Part shown: piece after piece, positions 45,430 to 54,702 of the stretch
Layout of the letters: each line of letters opens with the position of its first letter
Position numbering within the stretch: the first letter of the stretch is position 1
From: an uncultured Lachnospiraceae bacterium
Lineage (GTDB): Bacteria; Bacillota; Clostridia; Lachnospirales; Lachnospiraceae
Reading direction: 5' to 3'
NCBI GenBank assembly: GCA_947652925.1
Contig: CANTEW010000004.1
Location: 34,028 to 98,027 of the forward strand
Length of the DNA stretch: 64,000 nt
Notes under the pieces: model-generated
The model's database searches: none
Seen by the model: the letters and a program-made list of their open reading frames with translations, nothing else
What the model was told of the DNA's origin: nothing
Translations under genes and position numbers: made by a program

Positions 45430-46380
45430 TTATTTGGGAGCCGGTTGTTTCCGGTTTCTTTTATTTTCGTAGGCACGGTGCAGTTCCATCTCGAAGTCCT
45501 GGCGGTTTTTCTGGATCATCGTCTCCAGTGTCAGGCCGGCAAAGAACGATTGGATGGATGCGATCATGGTAAAGCCGCATACGATCAGTGTGGGGAAGTT
45601 GGGCACGGACCCGGTCCTGAGATACGTATGCACGATGGGGATGAAGAATACCGCGGCGACCAGAGCCATCAAAAGGGCGATCGTCCCGAAAAAACCGATG
45701 GGCCGGTATGTGCGGTAGAGCCTGACGATCGTGCGCAGGACTTTCAGCCCATCGGAGTATGTATTTAATTTGGATTTGCTCCCTTCCGGACGGTCGCGGT
45801 AATCGATCACGATATTCTCCACAGACATGTTCTTGTCGATCGCGTGGATGCTCATCTCCGTCTCGATCTCAAAGCCCTTGGAGAGTACGGGGAATGTCTT
45901 TACGAATCCGTAGCTGAACGCCCGATATCCAGTCATGATGTCCTTTATGTCATTTTGGAATAGGACATTGATACTCTTGCGCACCAGGAGATTCCCGAAA
46001 TTGTGGAAGGAGCGTTTGTTTTCTGTGAAATATGTAGAAGACAGCCTGTCTCCGATAACCATGTCCATATCCCGCATGAAGACCGCGTCGGCCATTTCTA
46101 GGGCTGTCTCCGCGGGGTATGTGTCGTCGCCGTCGGTCATGATATAACATTCGGCGTCGATCTCGCGGAACATCCGGCGGATCACATTCCCTTTTCCCTG
46201 CTGATGCTCATGGCGGACGATGGCGCCATGGCTCTCGGCTATCTGCGCGGTATCGTCTGAGCTGTTGTTGTTGTATACGTAGACGACGGCCTCCGGCAGG
46301 ATCTTTTTGAAATCCGAGACGACTTTTCCGATCGTCTTGCTCTCGTTGTAACAGGGGATCAATACTGCTATCTTATCCAT
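45430..46380 (-). CDS. GT2 glycosyltransferase, polyprenyl-phosphate sugar synthase-like
   Basis: A 316-residue GT2 enzyme with VLIPCYNESKTIGKVV at the start, VYNNNSSDDTA, the metal motif MTDGDDTYP (D-x-D), GDRLSSTYF and GFEIETEMSIHA. Two C-terminal membrane helices (IALLMALVAAVFFIPIV and LIVCGFTMIASIQSFFAGL) match DPM1/GtrB-type enzymes that transfer a sugar from a nucleotide donor to polyprenyl phosphate. This supplies lipid-linked sugar to YfhO and the DUF2142 protein in the same operon. Start ATG 46380 lies 18 bp after the DUF2142 stop. Confidence 0.88.
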   Translation of the reverse strand: MDKIAVLIPCYNESKTIGKVVSDFKKILPEAVVYVYNNNSSDDTAQIAESHGAIVRHEHQQGKGNVIRRMFREIDAECYIMTDGDDTYPAETALEMADAVFMRDMDMVIGDRLSSTYFTENKRSFHNFGNLLVRKSINVLFQNDIKDIMTGYRAFSYGFVKTFPVLSKGFEIETEMSIHAIDKNMSVENIVIDYRDRPEGSKSKLNTYSDGLKVLRTIVRLYRTYRPIGFFGTIALLMALVAAVFFIPIVHTYLRTGSVPNFPTLIVCGFTMIASIQSFFAGLTLETMIQKNRQDFEMELHRAYENKRNRKQPAPK

Positions 46381-46398
46381 GTGTTGTCCTCCTCCCGA

Positions 46399-48312
46399 TC
46401 ACGCGCCCGCCAGATAGTATTGGATCATATCCAAGATCGTGATACCATTGAGCGTTAAAAGGATCATGTAGTGATATCTTCCGCGTGCATCAGATGTGAT
46501 GATATATCGCGTATCTCTTTTCTTTTTGTCATTGTTATAGATGATCAAGAGGGCAGGGAAGATGAACAGGGGTATGAAGTATCTCCCTTGGATCCCTTCG
46601 ATGATCTGGTCTTTAAAAGGCGTCCATTGGACGTACAGGCTCGTACAGATCAGTCCGACACCGCCCAGAGTGATCAGGGACATGACTGTCCGATCCCATT
46701 TATGGGGGATCACCTCGAGCCTTTTATAGTTGAGGATCTCAAAGAGCAAAAAGACCAAAAATGCGATCCATAGGCTGGGGGTCGTCTCGATGCACAGCGC
46801 GCCCATAAGGGCGCCGAGCATTGTCTGTATGTAGAAATCACCTTTCTCTATGACCGACCGGATGACGGTCCCATAGAAAGTCCCCATATCAGACAGGATA
46901 TACTGGATCTGTCTCGGAGTATCCACGCCAGGCGTAAATTCCACCAGGTATCCGGATGAGATCTTCAGCCAGAGCAGATTCAGGAGGACGGACGCGCCCA
47001 GGATGCCGGACTTGGCCCACATCCACTCTCTTTTCATCCCAAACTTCTTGTTCGGGATGGCGAAGATCAGCAGTACCAAGACGATGTAGACGATCTTGCA
47101 TAAGGAGAGGGTCACGCTGAGGGCGGCGATCACAGCGATGTCTCTTTTTCGGAGCTTTTCCCGACTGCTGTAGCTGACATGGAAGACATATGCCGTAAAC
47201 GCCATGCTCAGAGAGATCGTGAATCCGTCGGGGGCCAGGGAGATCATCTCCTGCAGGGCCATTGGCAATGTCATGATCAGGAAAAGGATCTTTTTCCCGA
47301 AAGGCATCAGGTAGAGGGCGGATAAGCATAAAAAGATGCTGACGAGGAAATTTCCCCATCTCCCGGCGGAGAAGATCGTCGGGACATCGTCTGTGAAAAA
47401 GCGGGCGATCTTGATCCCTGTTACCTGGGGCAGATAACTGACAGGTGCGTATAAGGACATATTTGTGAAGATAAAGCATTTTGTATCCTCCCAGTCTATG
47501 GTGTCAGAGTCAGAGAAGTAGGACAGCGCAGAAGGCAGCACATTTCCTCCGTCCTTCCCTTCGATGTGCGGTGACGTGAGGTCCCCGCAGGAGATCTCAA
47601 AAGCCCGATAAAAATGTGTTTCTTCGTCGGGAGCCATATATAAAGGGCATGCCCACATATATATACATCCCAGCAGGACGAAGATCCCGCTCATGAGCAG
47701 CGTCTCGTTTACATGAAATAAGAGCAGGACGGCGACCGCTGAGAAGATGACCGCAGATACCAGGACTACTTTTTTTTGCAGGTCTAAGTCGGTGAGCGTC
47801 ACTTGGTGGCACAGGGATCCTTTTTTTAGAGGCATGCCGTTGTAAAAGCATGCGCCTCTTGTCTCAAGGGAAGTCCAGACGGCTATGGCGTTGTCTCCCC
47901 TAAAATTTTCTGAGATATGTATAGAATAAGAATTTTTATGGTCTGTCTTTAAAGGCGTATCCAAAGGGAACTTATGGTATGTATTATCGATCAGACCGGC
48001 CGTATCGAGCTGCCAATGGACGGTGGACCGCCCATTTTCATAAAGCTGGACGTGTAAGGTCCCTTTATTTTTTTTATCGTATGTGCCGAATTGGATCTGG
48101 ATTTCTGTGAGAAAAGTGTCTTTGTCTATGTTGAGCTCCTGCACGATCTTGTCGCCGGGCTTGAGCATGATCGCCTCCTGGATATCCATCGGCTCGTCCG
48201 TGACGTCAAACGAATGCTCTGCATGGACAAAAAAGAATGAGATAATGAACAAAAATAAGAGTACAGACAGCAGGATGTCCTTGTGTTTTAAGAGGGCACG
48301 TATCTTTTCCAT
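46399..48312 (-). CDS. DUF2142 family multi-pass membrane protein
   Basis: ATG 48312 follows GGAG at 7 bp spacing; TTG 48330 upstream is less likely. The 637-residue protein starts with a membrane helix (LSVLLFLFIISFFFVHA), then a 150-residue extracytoplasmic beta-rich part (FLTEIQIQFGTYDKKNKGTL, LYENGRSTVHWQL), then about ten helices. YMAPDEETHFYRAFEI and GIQGRYFIPLFIFPAL are DUF2142 family signatures; these proteins are probable GT-C-type glycosyltransferases. The operon DUF2142-GT2-YfhO suggests a system that modifies surface polymers with polyprenyl-linked sugars. Confidence 0.85.
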   Translation of the reverse strand: MEKIRALLKHKDILLSVLLFLFIISFFFVHAEHSFDVTDEPMDIQEAIMLKPGDKIVQELNIDKDTFLTEIQIQFGTYDKKNKGTLHVQLYENGRSTVHWQLDTAGLIDNTYHKFPLDTPLKTDHKNSYSIHISENFRGDNAIAVWTSLETRGACFYNGMPLKKGSLCHQVTLTDLDLQKKVVLVSAVIFSAVAVLLLFHVNETLLMSGIFVLLGCIYMWACPLYMAPDEETHFYRAFEISCGDLTSPHIEGKDGGNVLPSALSYFSDSDTIDWEDTKCFIFTNMSLYAPVSYLPQVTGIKIARFFTDDVPTIFSAGRWGNFLVSIFLCLSALYLMPFGKKILFLIMTLPMALQEMISLAPDGFTISLSMAFTAYVFHVSYSSREKLRKRDIAVIAALSVTLSLCKIVYIVLVLLIFAIPNKKFGMKREWMWAKSGILGASVLLNLLWLKISSGYLVEFTPGVDTPRQIQYILSDMGTFYGTVIRSVIEKGDFYIQTMLGALMGALCIETTPSLWIAFLVFLLFEILNYKRLEVIPHKWDRTVMSLITLGGVGLICTSLYVQWTPFKDQIIEGIQGRYFIPLFIFPALLIIYNNDKKKRDTRYIITSDARGRYHYMILLTLNGITILDMIQYYLAGA

Positions 48313-48333
48313 GAATTTTCTCCATATCAATAA

Positions 48334-48520
48334 GTCTACTTTTTGACACGGGGACTGTTATGCCCGCTTTATAGGATTTTTTAAGATTGTATGGATTTTT
48401 AAAAGAGTTTGTGATAATATCATTTCATAGATGATCCTATAGTTAAAAAAATATAGAGATCTTAGCATTTCTGCCATGCCTTTTGGTGTGTCAAAAAGTA
48501 GACATTTTGAGACAGTCCCC
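48334..48520. repeat. Inverted-repeat pair flanking a 130-bp AT-rich spacer
   Basis: GTCTACTTTTTGACAC plus GGGGACTGT at 48334-48358, and the inverse GTGTCAAAAAGTAGAC (48488-48503) plus ACAGTCCCC (48512-48520). The 16-bp cores are perfectly complementary. The GGGGACTGT blocks face outward/inward in a shifted order, so this is not a simple hairpin but a pair of the same short repeat in opposite orientations. It lies between the divergent operon start and pfkA. Confidence 0.65.
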
Positions 48521-48607
48521 TCTGATGCCCAAGATCTTCCGCATAGTGCGCGTCTGTGCATGATCCGCCCTGATAATGTGTATGAGAAATGTTTTATGCC
48601 CCATGTC

Positions 48608-48636
48608 TTGCATTTACCGTGAAAATGCATTAAAAT
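48608..48636 (+). promoter_or_regulatory. Promoter of pfkA
   Basis: TTGCAT (48608-48613), a 17-bp spacer and TAAAAT (48631-48636) form a good sigma-A promoter 48 bp before the pfkA start. Confidence 0.6.
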
Positions 48637-48683
48637 CTATGTGATGAACCATCAAGGGGAAAGGAACACACAAGGAGGATAGA

Positions 48684-49682
48684 ATGGCTGCTATGGATAA
48701 GAAGATCAGTGTGATCGGCGTATTGACAAGTGGAGGAGATGCACCAGGGATGAACGCGGCTATCCGTGCGGTGGTCCGCAGAGGCTTGAGCAATGGTCTG
48801 AAAGTAAAAGGGATCTATAAAGGTTACAACGGTCTGCTCAATGAAGAGATCGTTGATATGCAGGCGCAGGATGTGTCAGATACGATAGAGCGGGGCGGGA
48901 CGATCCTGTATACGGCCCGGTGTGCAGAATTCCGCACAGAGGAAGGCCAGAGATGGGGCGCCCAGGTATGCAGGAAGCATGGGATCGAAGGCCTGGTGGT
49001 CATCGGCGGGGACGGTTCCTTTGCCGGGGCGCAGAAACTGGCGAATCTGGGGATCAATACGATCGGCGTCCCAGGGACGATCGATCTTGATATCGGCTGC
49101 ACAGAATATACGATCGGGTTTGATACGGCGGTAAATACAGCGATGCAGGCGATCGATAAAGTGCGCGATACGTCCACATCCCATGAGCGGTGCAGTATCA
49201 TCGAGGTCATGGGGCGGGGCGCGGGATATATCGCCCTGTGGTGCGGGATCGCCAACGGTGCGGAGGATGTGCTGCTGCCGGAAAAATATGATTACGATGA
49301 ACAGAAGATCATCAACAACATCATCGAGAACCGGAAAAAAGGAAAGAAGCACCACATCATCATCAATGCGGAGGGTATAGGCCATTCAGAGGCCATGGCA
49401 AAACGGATTGAGGCGGCGACAGGCATTGAGACGAGGGCCACGATCCTGGGCCATATGCAGCGCGGCGGCAGCCCCACCTGCAAGGACCGTGTCTATGCGT
49501 CCATCATGGGTGCGAAGGCTGTGGATCTGTTGATAGAGGGCAAGACGCAGAGGGTCGTGGGCTATAAGAACGGCGCTTACGTGGATTTTGACATCAATGA
49601 AGCCCTTTCCATGAAAAAGCAGTTGTCCGAATATCAGTTTGAAGTCTGTAATTCACTGTCTCATAATTATATGAAAAAATAG
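48684..49682 (+). CDS. pfkA: ATP-dependent 6-phosphofructokinase
   Basis: The 332-residue enzyme phosphorylates fructose-6-phosphate in glycolysis. ATG 48684 has AGGAGG 6 bp upstream. Motifs: VLTSGGDAPGMNAAIRAVV, YKGYNGLL, IGGDGSFAGA (Gly after GGD is the ATP-type residue, not the PPi-type Asp), GVPGTIDLDIG (catalytic Asp pair; the middle residue is Leu where most PfkA have Asn), VMGRGAGYIAL and LGHMQRGGSPT. Subunit length fits PfkA. ktrB begins 2 bp after the stop, so the two share an mRNA. Confidence 0.95.
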   Translation: MAAMDKKISVIGVLTSGGDAPGMNAAIRAVVRRGLSNGLKVKGIYKGYNGLLNEEIVDMQAQDVSDTIERGGTILYTARCAEFRTEEGQRWGAQVCRKHGIEGLVVIGGDGSFAGAQKLANLGINTIGVPGTIDLDIGCTEYTIGFDTAVNTAMQAIDKVRDTSTSHERCSIIEVMGRGAGYIALWCGIANGAEDVLLPEKYDYDEQKIINNIIENRKKGKKHHIIINAEGIGHSEAMAKRIEAATGIETRATILGHMQRGGSPTCKDRVYASIMGAKAVDLLIEGKTQRVVGYKNGAYVDFDINEALSMKKQLSEYQFEVCNSLSHNYMKK

Positions 49683-49684
49683 AT

Positions 49685-51028
49685 ATGGATCTTCATAAAT
49701 TAAGTTCCGCTCAGATCATCACGCTTGGGTTTGCGGGCGTGATCCTGCTGGGCGGGATCATCTTATGGCTCCCTGTGTGCGCGGCGCCAGGGGAGCAGAC
49801 GAGTTTTATCGATGCTCTGTTCACGGCAGCTACATCTGTCTGTGTGACAGGGCTTGTGACAGTCACCACGGCCGCCCACTGGTCGGTGGTGGGAAAATGT
49901 GTGATCCTGCTCCTTATCCAGTTGGGCGGGCTGGGTGTGATCGCGGTGGGGATGTCCCTTTTCCTCCTGGCAGGACGCCGGCTTACGTTAAAAGGGAGGA
50001 AGCTGATACAGGAGACGTATAATCTGGATACCCTCTCGGGTATGGCGGAGGTGATCAAGAAAGTGGTGGTCTGTACGCTGGGCGCGGAAGCTCTGGGCGC
50101 GGTCTGCTATGCCTTTGCCTTTGTGCCGGGATATGGCTGGAAAAAAGGGATCATACAGTCTGTGTTCACTTCGGTATCTGCTTTTTGCAATGCGGGGATC
50201 GATATCCTGGGAGAGGAAAGTCTGGCGCCCTATGTGACAGATCCGCTGGTGAATGTGGTGACGATGGTATTGATCATATCCGGCGGGCTGGGTTTCCTTG
50301 TCTGGTGGGATCTCTACCGGGTGGCAAAAAAACGGTCAGGCTGGAAGCGGCTGAAGATACACTCAAAATTGGCGGTCACAGTCACGGCGCTGCTGGTACT
50401 GGGAGGCGGACTCCTCTTTCTGATATTTGAATACGACAATCCGGAGACTCTGCGCGGTATGTCCGTGGGGGGAAAGGTCCAGGCGGCTATGTTCCAGTCG
50501 GTGACCACAAGGACGGCGGGATTTTTCACCATAGACCAGAGCTGTCTCACAGATGCTTCCATAGTACTGACCCTGTTTTTGATGTTCACAGGCGGTTCCC
50601 CTATGGGGACGGCGGGGGGTGTCAAGACCACTACCCTGGCGATCCTGGTCTTGACGGTGGCGGCTTATCTGAAAGGGAAGGGCGATACAGAAGTGTTCAA
50701 CAGGAAGATCAAAGAGCAGAATATACGCACGGCGATTGTGGTCACTATGCTGGGGTTCACAGTCCTTTTGGTCAGCGGGATGGCTCTGTCCATGACGATG
50801 GATGCATCTTTCATAGATGTGATCTTCGAGACAGTCTCCGCATTGGGGACGGCGGGCCTGTCCAGGGGGATCACAGGCGATCTGACGCTGATCGGGAAGA
50901 TCATCATCATCCTGGACATGTATCTGGGACGCATCGGGCCGATCACACTGGCGACTGCGATCGTCATGCGGGCGAGAAATGCGAACCAGAATGTGCATCT
51001 GGCAGAAGAGAATATCCTGATCGGGTGA
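49685..51028 (+). CDS. ktrB: KtrB/TrkH family potassium uptake channel subunit
   Basis: The 447-residue membrane protein has the four pore-loop repeats of the superfamily, each with a filter glycine: ATSVCVTGLVTV, VSAFCNAGIDI, SVTTRTAGFF and TVSALGTAGLSRG. GGSPMGTAGGVKTTTLA is the KtrB hallmark that forms the intramembrane gate loop region. It brings K+ (often Na+-dependent) into the cell. A KtrA/TrkA RCK partner normally accompanies it but none is in this window. It is co-transcribed with pfkA, start 2 bp after that stop, a coupling of glycolysis and ion homeostasis genes that may be incidental. Confidence 0.9.
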   Translation: MDLHKLSSAQIITLGFAGVILLGGIILWLPVCAAPGEQTSFIDALFTAATSVCVTGLVTVTTAAHWSVVGKCVILLLIQLGGLGVIAVGMSLFLLAGRRLTLKGRKLIQETYNLDTLSGMAEVIKKVVVCTLGAEALGAVCYAFAFVPGYGWKKGIIQSVFTSVSAFCNAGIDILGEESLAPYVTDPLVNVVTMVLIISGGLGFLVWWDLYRVAKKRSGWKRLKIHSKLAVTVTALLVLGGGLLFLIFEYDNPETLRGMSVGGKVQAAMFQSVTTRTAGFFTIDQSCLTDASIVLTLFLMFTGGSPMGTAGGVKTTTLAILVLTVAAYLKGKGDTEVFNRKIKEQNIRTAIVVTMLGFTVLLVSGMALSMTMDASFIDVIFETVSALGTAGLSRGITGDLTLIGKIIIILDMYLGRIGPITLATAIVMRARNANQNVHLAEENILIG

Positions 51029-51075
51029 GTGGATAGGATGGTAAGATGTAAAATATAGATATGATAAAATATGGC

Positions 51076-51103
51076 GGGGCAAGTCTTTCATAGGACTTGC
51101 CCC
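51076..51103 (+). terminator. Hairpin after ktrB, possible terminator
   Basis: GGGGCAAGTC and GACTTGCCCC form a perfect 10-bp stem with an 8-nt loop. There is no T-run, so it may stop transcription only weakly. Confidence 0.4.
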
Positions 51104-51106
51104 TGC

Positions 51107-51242
51107 TGTCTGAGACAGCGATGTGGCATTGGGCGCGCACAAGTCCCGATCTTGTCTCCCCAGTCATGTTTTTCTATGTACTTTTCTACGAGAAAAGTAC
51201 CAAAAGCGCCGGGGGATCACGGATCTCACCTGGATGGAGTAT
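51107..51242 (-). repeat. Intergenic repeat family, degraded copy C (inverse orientation)
   Basis: Reads GACAGCGATGTGGCATTGGG at 51115-51134, a shortened inverse of the A/B block GATGCCACCGCATCGCTGTC, then AAAAGTACCAAAAGCGCC and GGATCACGGATCTCACC (51194-51230) as in copy B, and ends GGATGGAGTA, inverse of TACTCCATCC. It also contains a perfect 10-bp stem GTACTTTTCT / AGAAAAGTAC at 51178-51200. It lies between convergent ktrB and the exonuclease gene. Confidence 0.65.
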
Positions 51243-52258
51243 CAGTGTAGTGACAGACAATGCCGTACATAAGCTTCTACCTTCTCCCTATCCTGCATAA
51301 AATCTAAGGAACAGGGAAAGCGTGTATAGCAGGTCTGTGCAGTGGCCTGCCTCCGGTGTCTTTTATCCACGTAAGCGCCCACGCTCTTATGTACAGCGGT
51401 ATCCTCCTCCGGAAGGTAGTGATAGTCTTTAGGATCAGGGTAGAACATCTTCAGATACCCATTTTCCGCAAGGATATCCATCTGGATCTGGGAGCCGGCG
51501 CCCCTGATGGACCAGGGTCTGGGAGCAAGATCCAGGGAAAGGGGGTTGGGCAGCGGGATCTGGAGCTGCAGGGTGCAGGACAAGATGTTTCCATTGAGCC
51601 GGCATTTTTCCAATTGGAAATGTCCCTGGAAAAATGCGGGGTAGGCCAGGGCCTGTATCCCATGCAGGAGACTGGTGAGATCTTGCTGGTTGTGGGCGAG
51701 GAGCAGTTCTTTCTGGGCGGGATCTTTTTCCAGCAGGTATCTCTGGTAGATCGAGACGCATTTTTTTCCAGAAAGCTGTATAGATCCAGGGGATCCCAGG
51801 AAGGTATCCAGGTCTGTCAGCCGCAGGTGTGCAAGGCCCAGGAGTTCCTGGTAGGGGCGCAGGGTCTGGTACAGATCCAGCTGTCCCCAGGTACTGCACG
51901 GATCCGGGAGACCGGCTATCTGGCGGCGGCCTGCGAGGAAGGGGAGGTCAAAGGTGTGGCCGTTGTAATGTACGAGGAATGTTTTTTTTGCCAGGGCGGT
52001 GGAAAACTGTTCCAATAGTCTTTTTTCATCGGATGGATCCTCTGCAAACCACTGTTCCAGGCGCCATATCCCATTTTTTGCAATTTTTTCCATATCTTTC
52101 TTTAAGAAGCCGATCAGGAAGACCGCAGAGTCTTTCCACGAGAAACCTGTGGTCTCTATGTCAAAAAACAACAGATCTTCTACTGATATTTTAGAGAAGA
52201 TCGACAAGATCTTTTCGTGTGCCGGAAAAAGATCCATGTAAATTACCCTGGAGTCCAT
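51242..52258 (-). CDS. YprB-like ribonuclease H-fold exonuclease domain protein
   Basis: The 338-residue protein starts at ATG 52258 behind AAAAGGAG. It shows the RNase H-like 3'-5' exonuclease fold: FFDIETTGFSW (DxE motif I), FLVHYNGHTFDLPFL (motif II) and LLAHNQQDLTSLLHG (motif III), matching the YprB / ribonuclease_H_2 family. The C-terminal 140 residues are not assignable and carry short aromatic-rich segments. It probably trims nucleic acid ends; substrate unknown. It is convergent with ktrB and divergent from rnfC. Confidence 0.8.
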   Translation of the reverse strand: MDSRVIYMDLFPAHEKILSIFSKISVEDLLFFDIETTGFSWKDSAVFLIGFLKKDMEKIAKNGIWRLEQWFAEDPSDEKRLLEQFSTALAKKTFLVHYNGHTFDLPFLAGRRQIAGLPDPCSTWGQLDLYQTLRPYQELLGLAHLRLTDLDTFLGSPGSIQLSGKKCVSIYQRYLLEKDPAQKELLLAHNQQDLTSLLHGIQALAYPAFFQGHFQLEKCRLNGNILSCTLQLQIPLPNPLSLDLAPRPWSIRGAGSQIQMDILAENGYLKMFYPDPKDYHYLPEEDTAVHKSVGAYVDKRHRRQATAQTCYTRFPCSLDFMQDREKVEAYVRHCLSLH

Positions 52259-52391
52259 AGGGGATTTTCTCCTTTTAGAAATTTTTTTTAATATTATAGC
52301 AAAAAAAACAAAGAAAATAGTGATTTTTTTCTGATTTTTTAGTATGATAGAGAGGTGAGTTAGTGTATGGCAAAGAGAAGGAGGAGTAACA

Positions 52392-53714
52392 ATGGGACTT
52401 TTGACGTTTAAAGGCGGCGTTCATCCTTACGATGGCAAAGAGTTATCGAAGGACAAGCCAATCAAGTCAGTTTCGCCCAAGGGAGATCTAGTCTATCTGT
52501 TATCCCAGCATATCGGTGCCCCCGCTAAGCCGATCGTGGCAAAAGGGGATCGGGTGTTGGCAGGGCAGAAAATCGCAGAGCCTGGCGGTTTCGTGTCCTC
52601 ACCAGTCCATGCATCGGTATCCGGGACAGTGAAAGCCATTGAGCCGCACCTTACGGTGACAGGTGCGATGGTGCCAGCCATTGTTGTGGAAAATGACCAA
52701 AAATATGAAGAAGTGGAATTTTCCAGCGTGGAGAAGGTGGAAGACCTGACGAAGGAAGAAGTGATCAAGCGTATCCAGGAAGGCGGGGTCGTAGGTATGG
52801 GCGGAGCTGGATTCCCCACCCATGTAAAATTGTCGCCGAAGGATCCGGATAAGATCGAGTATGTGCTGATCAACGGTGCAGAGTGTGAGCCTTATATCAC
52901 TTCAGATTACAAGCGTATGATGGATGAGCCGCAGCTGGTGATCGCAGGGCTCAAGACGATCCTGTATCTGTTCGACAATGCGAAAGGCTACATATGTATC
53001 GAGGATAATAAGCCCGACTGTATCAAGAAGATGGAAGAATTAGTGAAGAGTGAGCCGCGCATCGAAGTAAAGGCCCTGCAGACCAAATACCCGCAGGGTG
53101 CAGAGCGTTCACTGATCTATGCCACTACCGGGCGGGAGGTCAACTCCAGTATGCTGCCTGCAGATGCAGGATGTGTGGTAGACAATGTGGAAACAGCAGT
53201 GGCTGCTTACAAAGCTGTAGTCCTGGGCAGGCCGCTGATGCATAAGATCATCACGGTGACAGGGGATGCTGTGGCAAACCCGCAGAATTTTGCAGTCTGT
53301 ACTGGGACGATCTACGAAGAATTGGTGGAGGAAGCCGGCGGCTTCCAACAGGAGCCGGAAAAGATCATCTCCGGTGGTCCGATGATGGGACAGGGTCTGT
53401 TCTCTATGCAGGTGCCGGTCACAAAGAGTTCCTCTGCGCTGTTGTGTCTGACGAAGGATGAAGTGTCGGCGAACAAGGAGACCGCATGTATCAACTGCGG
53501 GAGGTGTGTATCTGTCTGTCCGGCCCGTCTTGTTCCTTCCAGGCTGGCTACTTTTGCCGACCACCAGGATGAAGAGGCTTTTGTAAAATGGGAAGGTATG
53601 GAGTGCGTGGCCTGCGGATGCTGCAGTTTCACCTGTCCAGCCAAACGGCATCTGACCCAGTCCATTAAGTCCATGCGTGCGATGGTCTTAAATAATCGGA
53701 AGAAGAATGCGTAG
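52392..53714 (+). CDS. rnfC: Rnf complex subunit RnfC
   Basis: First gene of rnfCDGEAB. The 440-residue peripheral subunit takes electrons to NAD+ and carries flavin and iron-sulfur sites. GGVHPYDGKELSKDKPI is the family start, GMGGAGFPTHVKLSP is the NADH/FMN-binding block, INGAECEPYITSDY follows, and two [4Fe-4S] motifs lie in CINCGRCVSVCP and CVACGCCSFTCP. RBS is AAGGAGGAG. The complex couples ferredoxin oxidation by NAD+ to export of Na+ or H+. Confidence 0.96.
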   Translation: MGLLTFKGGVHPYDGKELSKDKPIKSVSPKGDLVYLLSQHIGAPAKPIVAKGDRVLAGQKIAEPGGFVSSPVHASVSGTVKAIEPHLTVTGAMVPAIVVENDQKYEEVEFSSVEKVEDLTKEEVIKRIQEGGVVGMGGAGFPTHVKLSPKDPDKIEYVLINGAECEPYITSDYKRMMDEPQLVIAGLKTILYLFDNAKGYICIEDNKPDCIKKMEELVKSEPRIEVKALQTKYPQGAERSLIYATTGREVNSSMLPADAGCVVDNVETAVAAYKAVVLGRPLMHKIITVTGDAVANPQNFAVCTGTIYEELVEEAGGFQQEPEKIISGGPMMGQGLFSMQVPVTKSSSALLCLTKDEVSANKETACINCGRCVSVCPARLVPSRLATFADHQDEEAFVKWEGMECVACGCCSFTCPAKRHLTQSIKSMRAMVLNNRKKNA

Positions 53715-53730
53715 AGGAGGAGGATAAGAC

Positions 53731-54702
53731 ATGAGTGATTTAATGAACGTATCATCTTCGCCGCATGTCCGGTCTAAGGTGAACACAAGCAACCTGATGC
53801 TGATGGTAGTCATCGCGCTGCTGCCAGCCAGTTTATTCGGTGTATATAATTTCGGTGTCCATGCACTGCTGGTGATCCTTATATCTGTGGCAGCCTGTGT
53901 GCTGACAGAGTGGCTTTACAATAAAGGCATGAAGAAGACACAGACAGTGGGGGATTACAGCGCGATCGTGACAGGGATCTTGTTAGCCCTCAATATGCCC
54001 CCGGCGATCTCTCTGTGGATACCGGCTCTGGGCGGTGTCTTTGCGATCTTAGTCGTAAAACAGCTTTTCGGCGGTCTGGGACAGAACTTTATGAACCCGG
54101 CGCTGGCAGGGAGATGTTTCCTGATGATCTCTTTTACAGGGAAGATGACAGATTTCACGCTTCCAGCGGGAGCTTCCAGCAAAGTTGTCGTGGATGCGGT
54201 CACAGCGGCGACCCCGCTGGCGAATGTAAAAGCTGGTGAGAGCGTAGACGTGATGAGCATGTTCGTAGGGAATATCCAGGGTACGATCGGTGAGACTTCT
54301 GTGATCGCGATCTTGATCGGCGCAGCGTTCCTGCTGTTCATGAAAGTCATCGATCTTCGTATCCCGCTCACATACATAGGGAGTTTTACAGTCTTTGTCG
54401 CGATCTATTCGATGGCTGCAAAAGGCGGTCTGGACGTCAACTATATCGCAGCCCATCTCTGCGGCGGTGGTCTGATGCTGGGCGCATGGTTCATGGCTAC
54501 AGATTATGTGACGACGCCCATCACTAAGAACGGTCAGTTGGTCTATGGCTGTCTGCTGGGTATCGTGACTGCCGTATTCCGTATCTTTGGCGGTTCTGCA
54601 GAGGGCGTATCCTATGCGATCATTTTCTGTAACCTGTTGATCCCGCTCATCGAGCGTGCCACCATACCAACGGCGTTGGGTAAAGGAGGGCAGAAGGCAT
54701 GA
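53731..54702 (+). CDS. rnfD: Rnf complex subunit RnfD
   Basis: The 323-residue membrane subunit has about nine hydrophobic helices and the covalent-flavin motif region AVTAATPLANVK (FMN on the Thr). SSPHVRSKVNTSNLML is the family start. It forms part of the ion channel. Its stop codon overlaps the start of rnfG (ATGA at 54699-54702), a sign of translational coupling. Confidence 0.95.
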   Translation: MSDLMNVSSSPHVRSKVNTSNLMLMVVIALLPASLFGVYNFGVHALLVILISVAACVLTEWLYNKGMKKTQTVGDYSAIVTGILLALNMPPAISLWIPALGGVFAILVVKQLFGGLGQNFMNPALAGRCFLMISFTGKMTDFTLPAGASSKVVVDAVTAATPLANVKAGESVDVMSMFVGNIQGTIGETSVIAILIGAAFLLFMKVIDLRIPLTYIGSFTVFVAIYSMAAKGGLDVNYIAAHLCGGGLMLGAWFMATDYVTTPITKNGQLVYGCLLGIVTAVFRIFGGSAEGVSYAIIFCNLLIPLIERATIPTALGKGGQKA

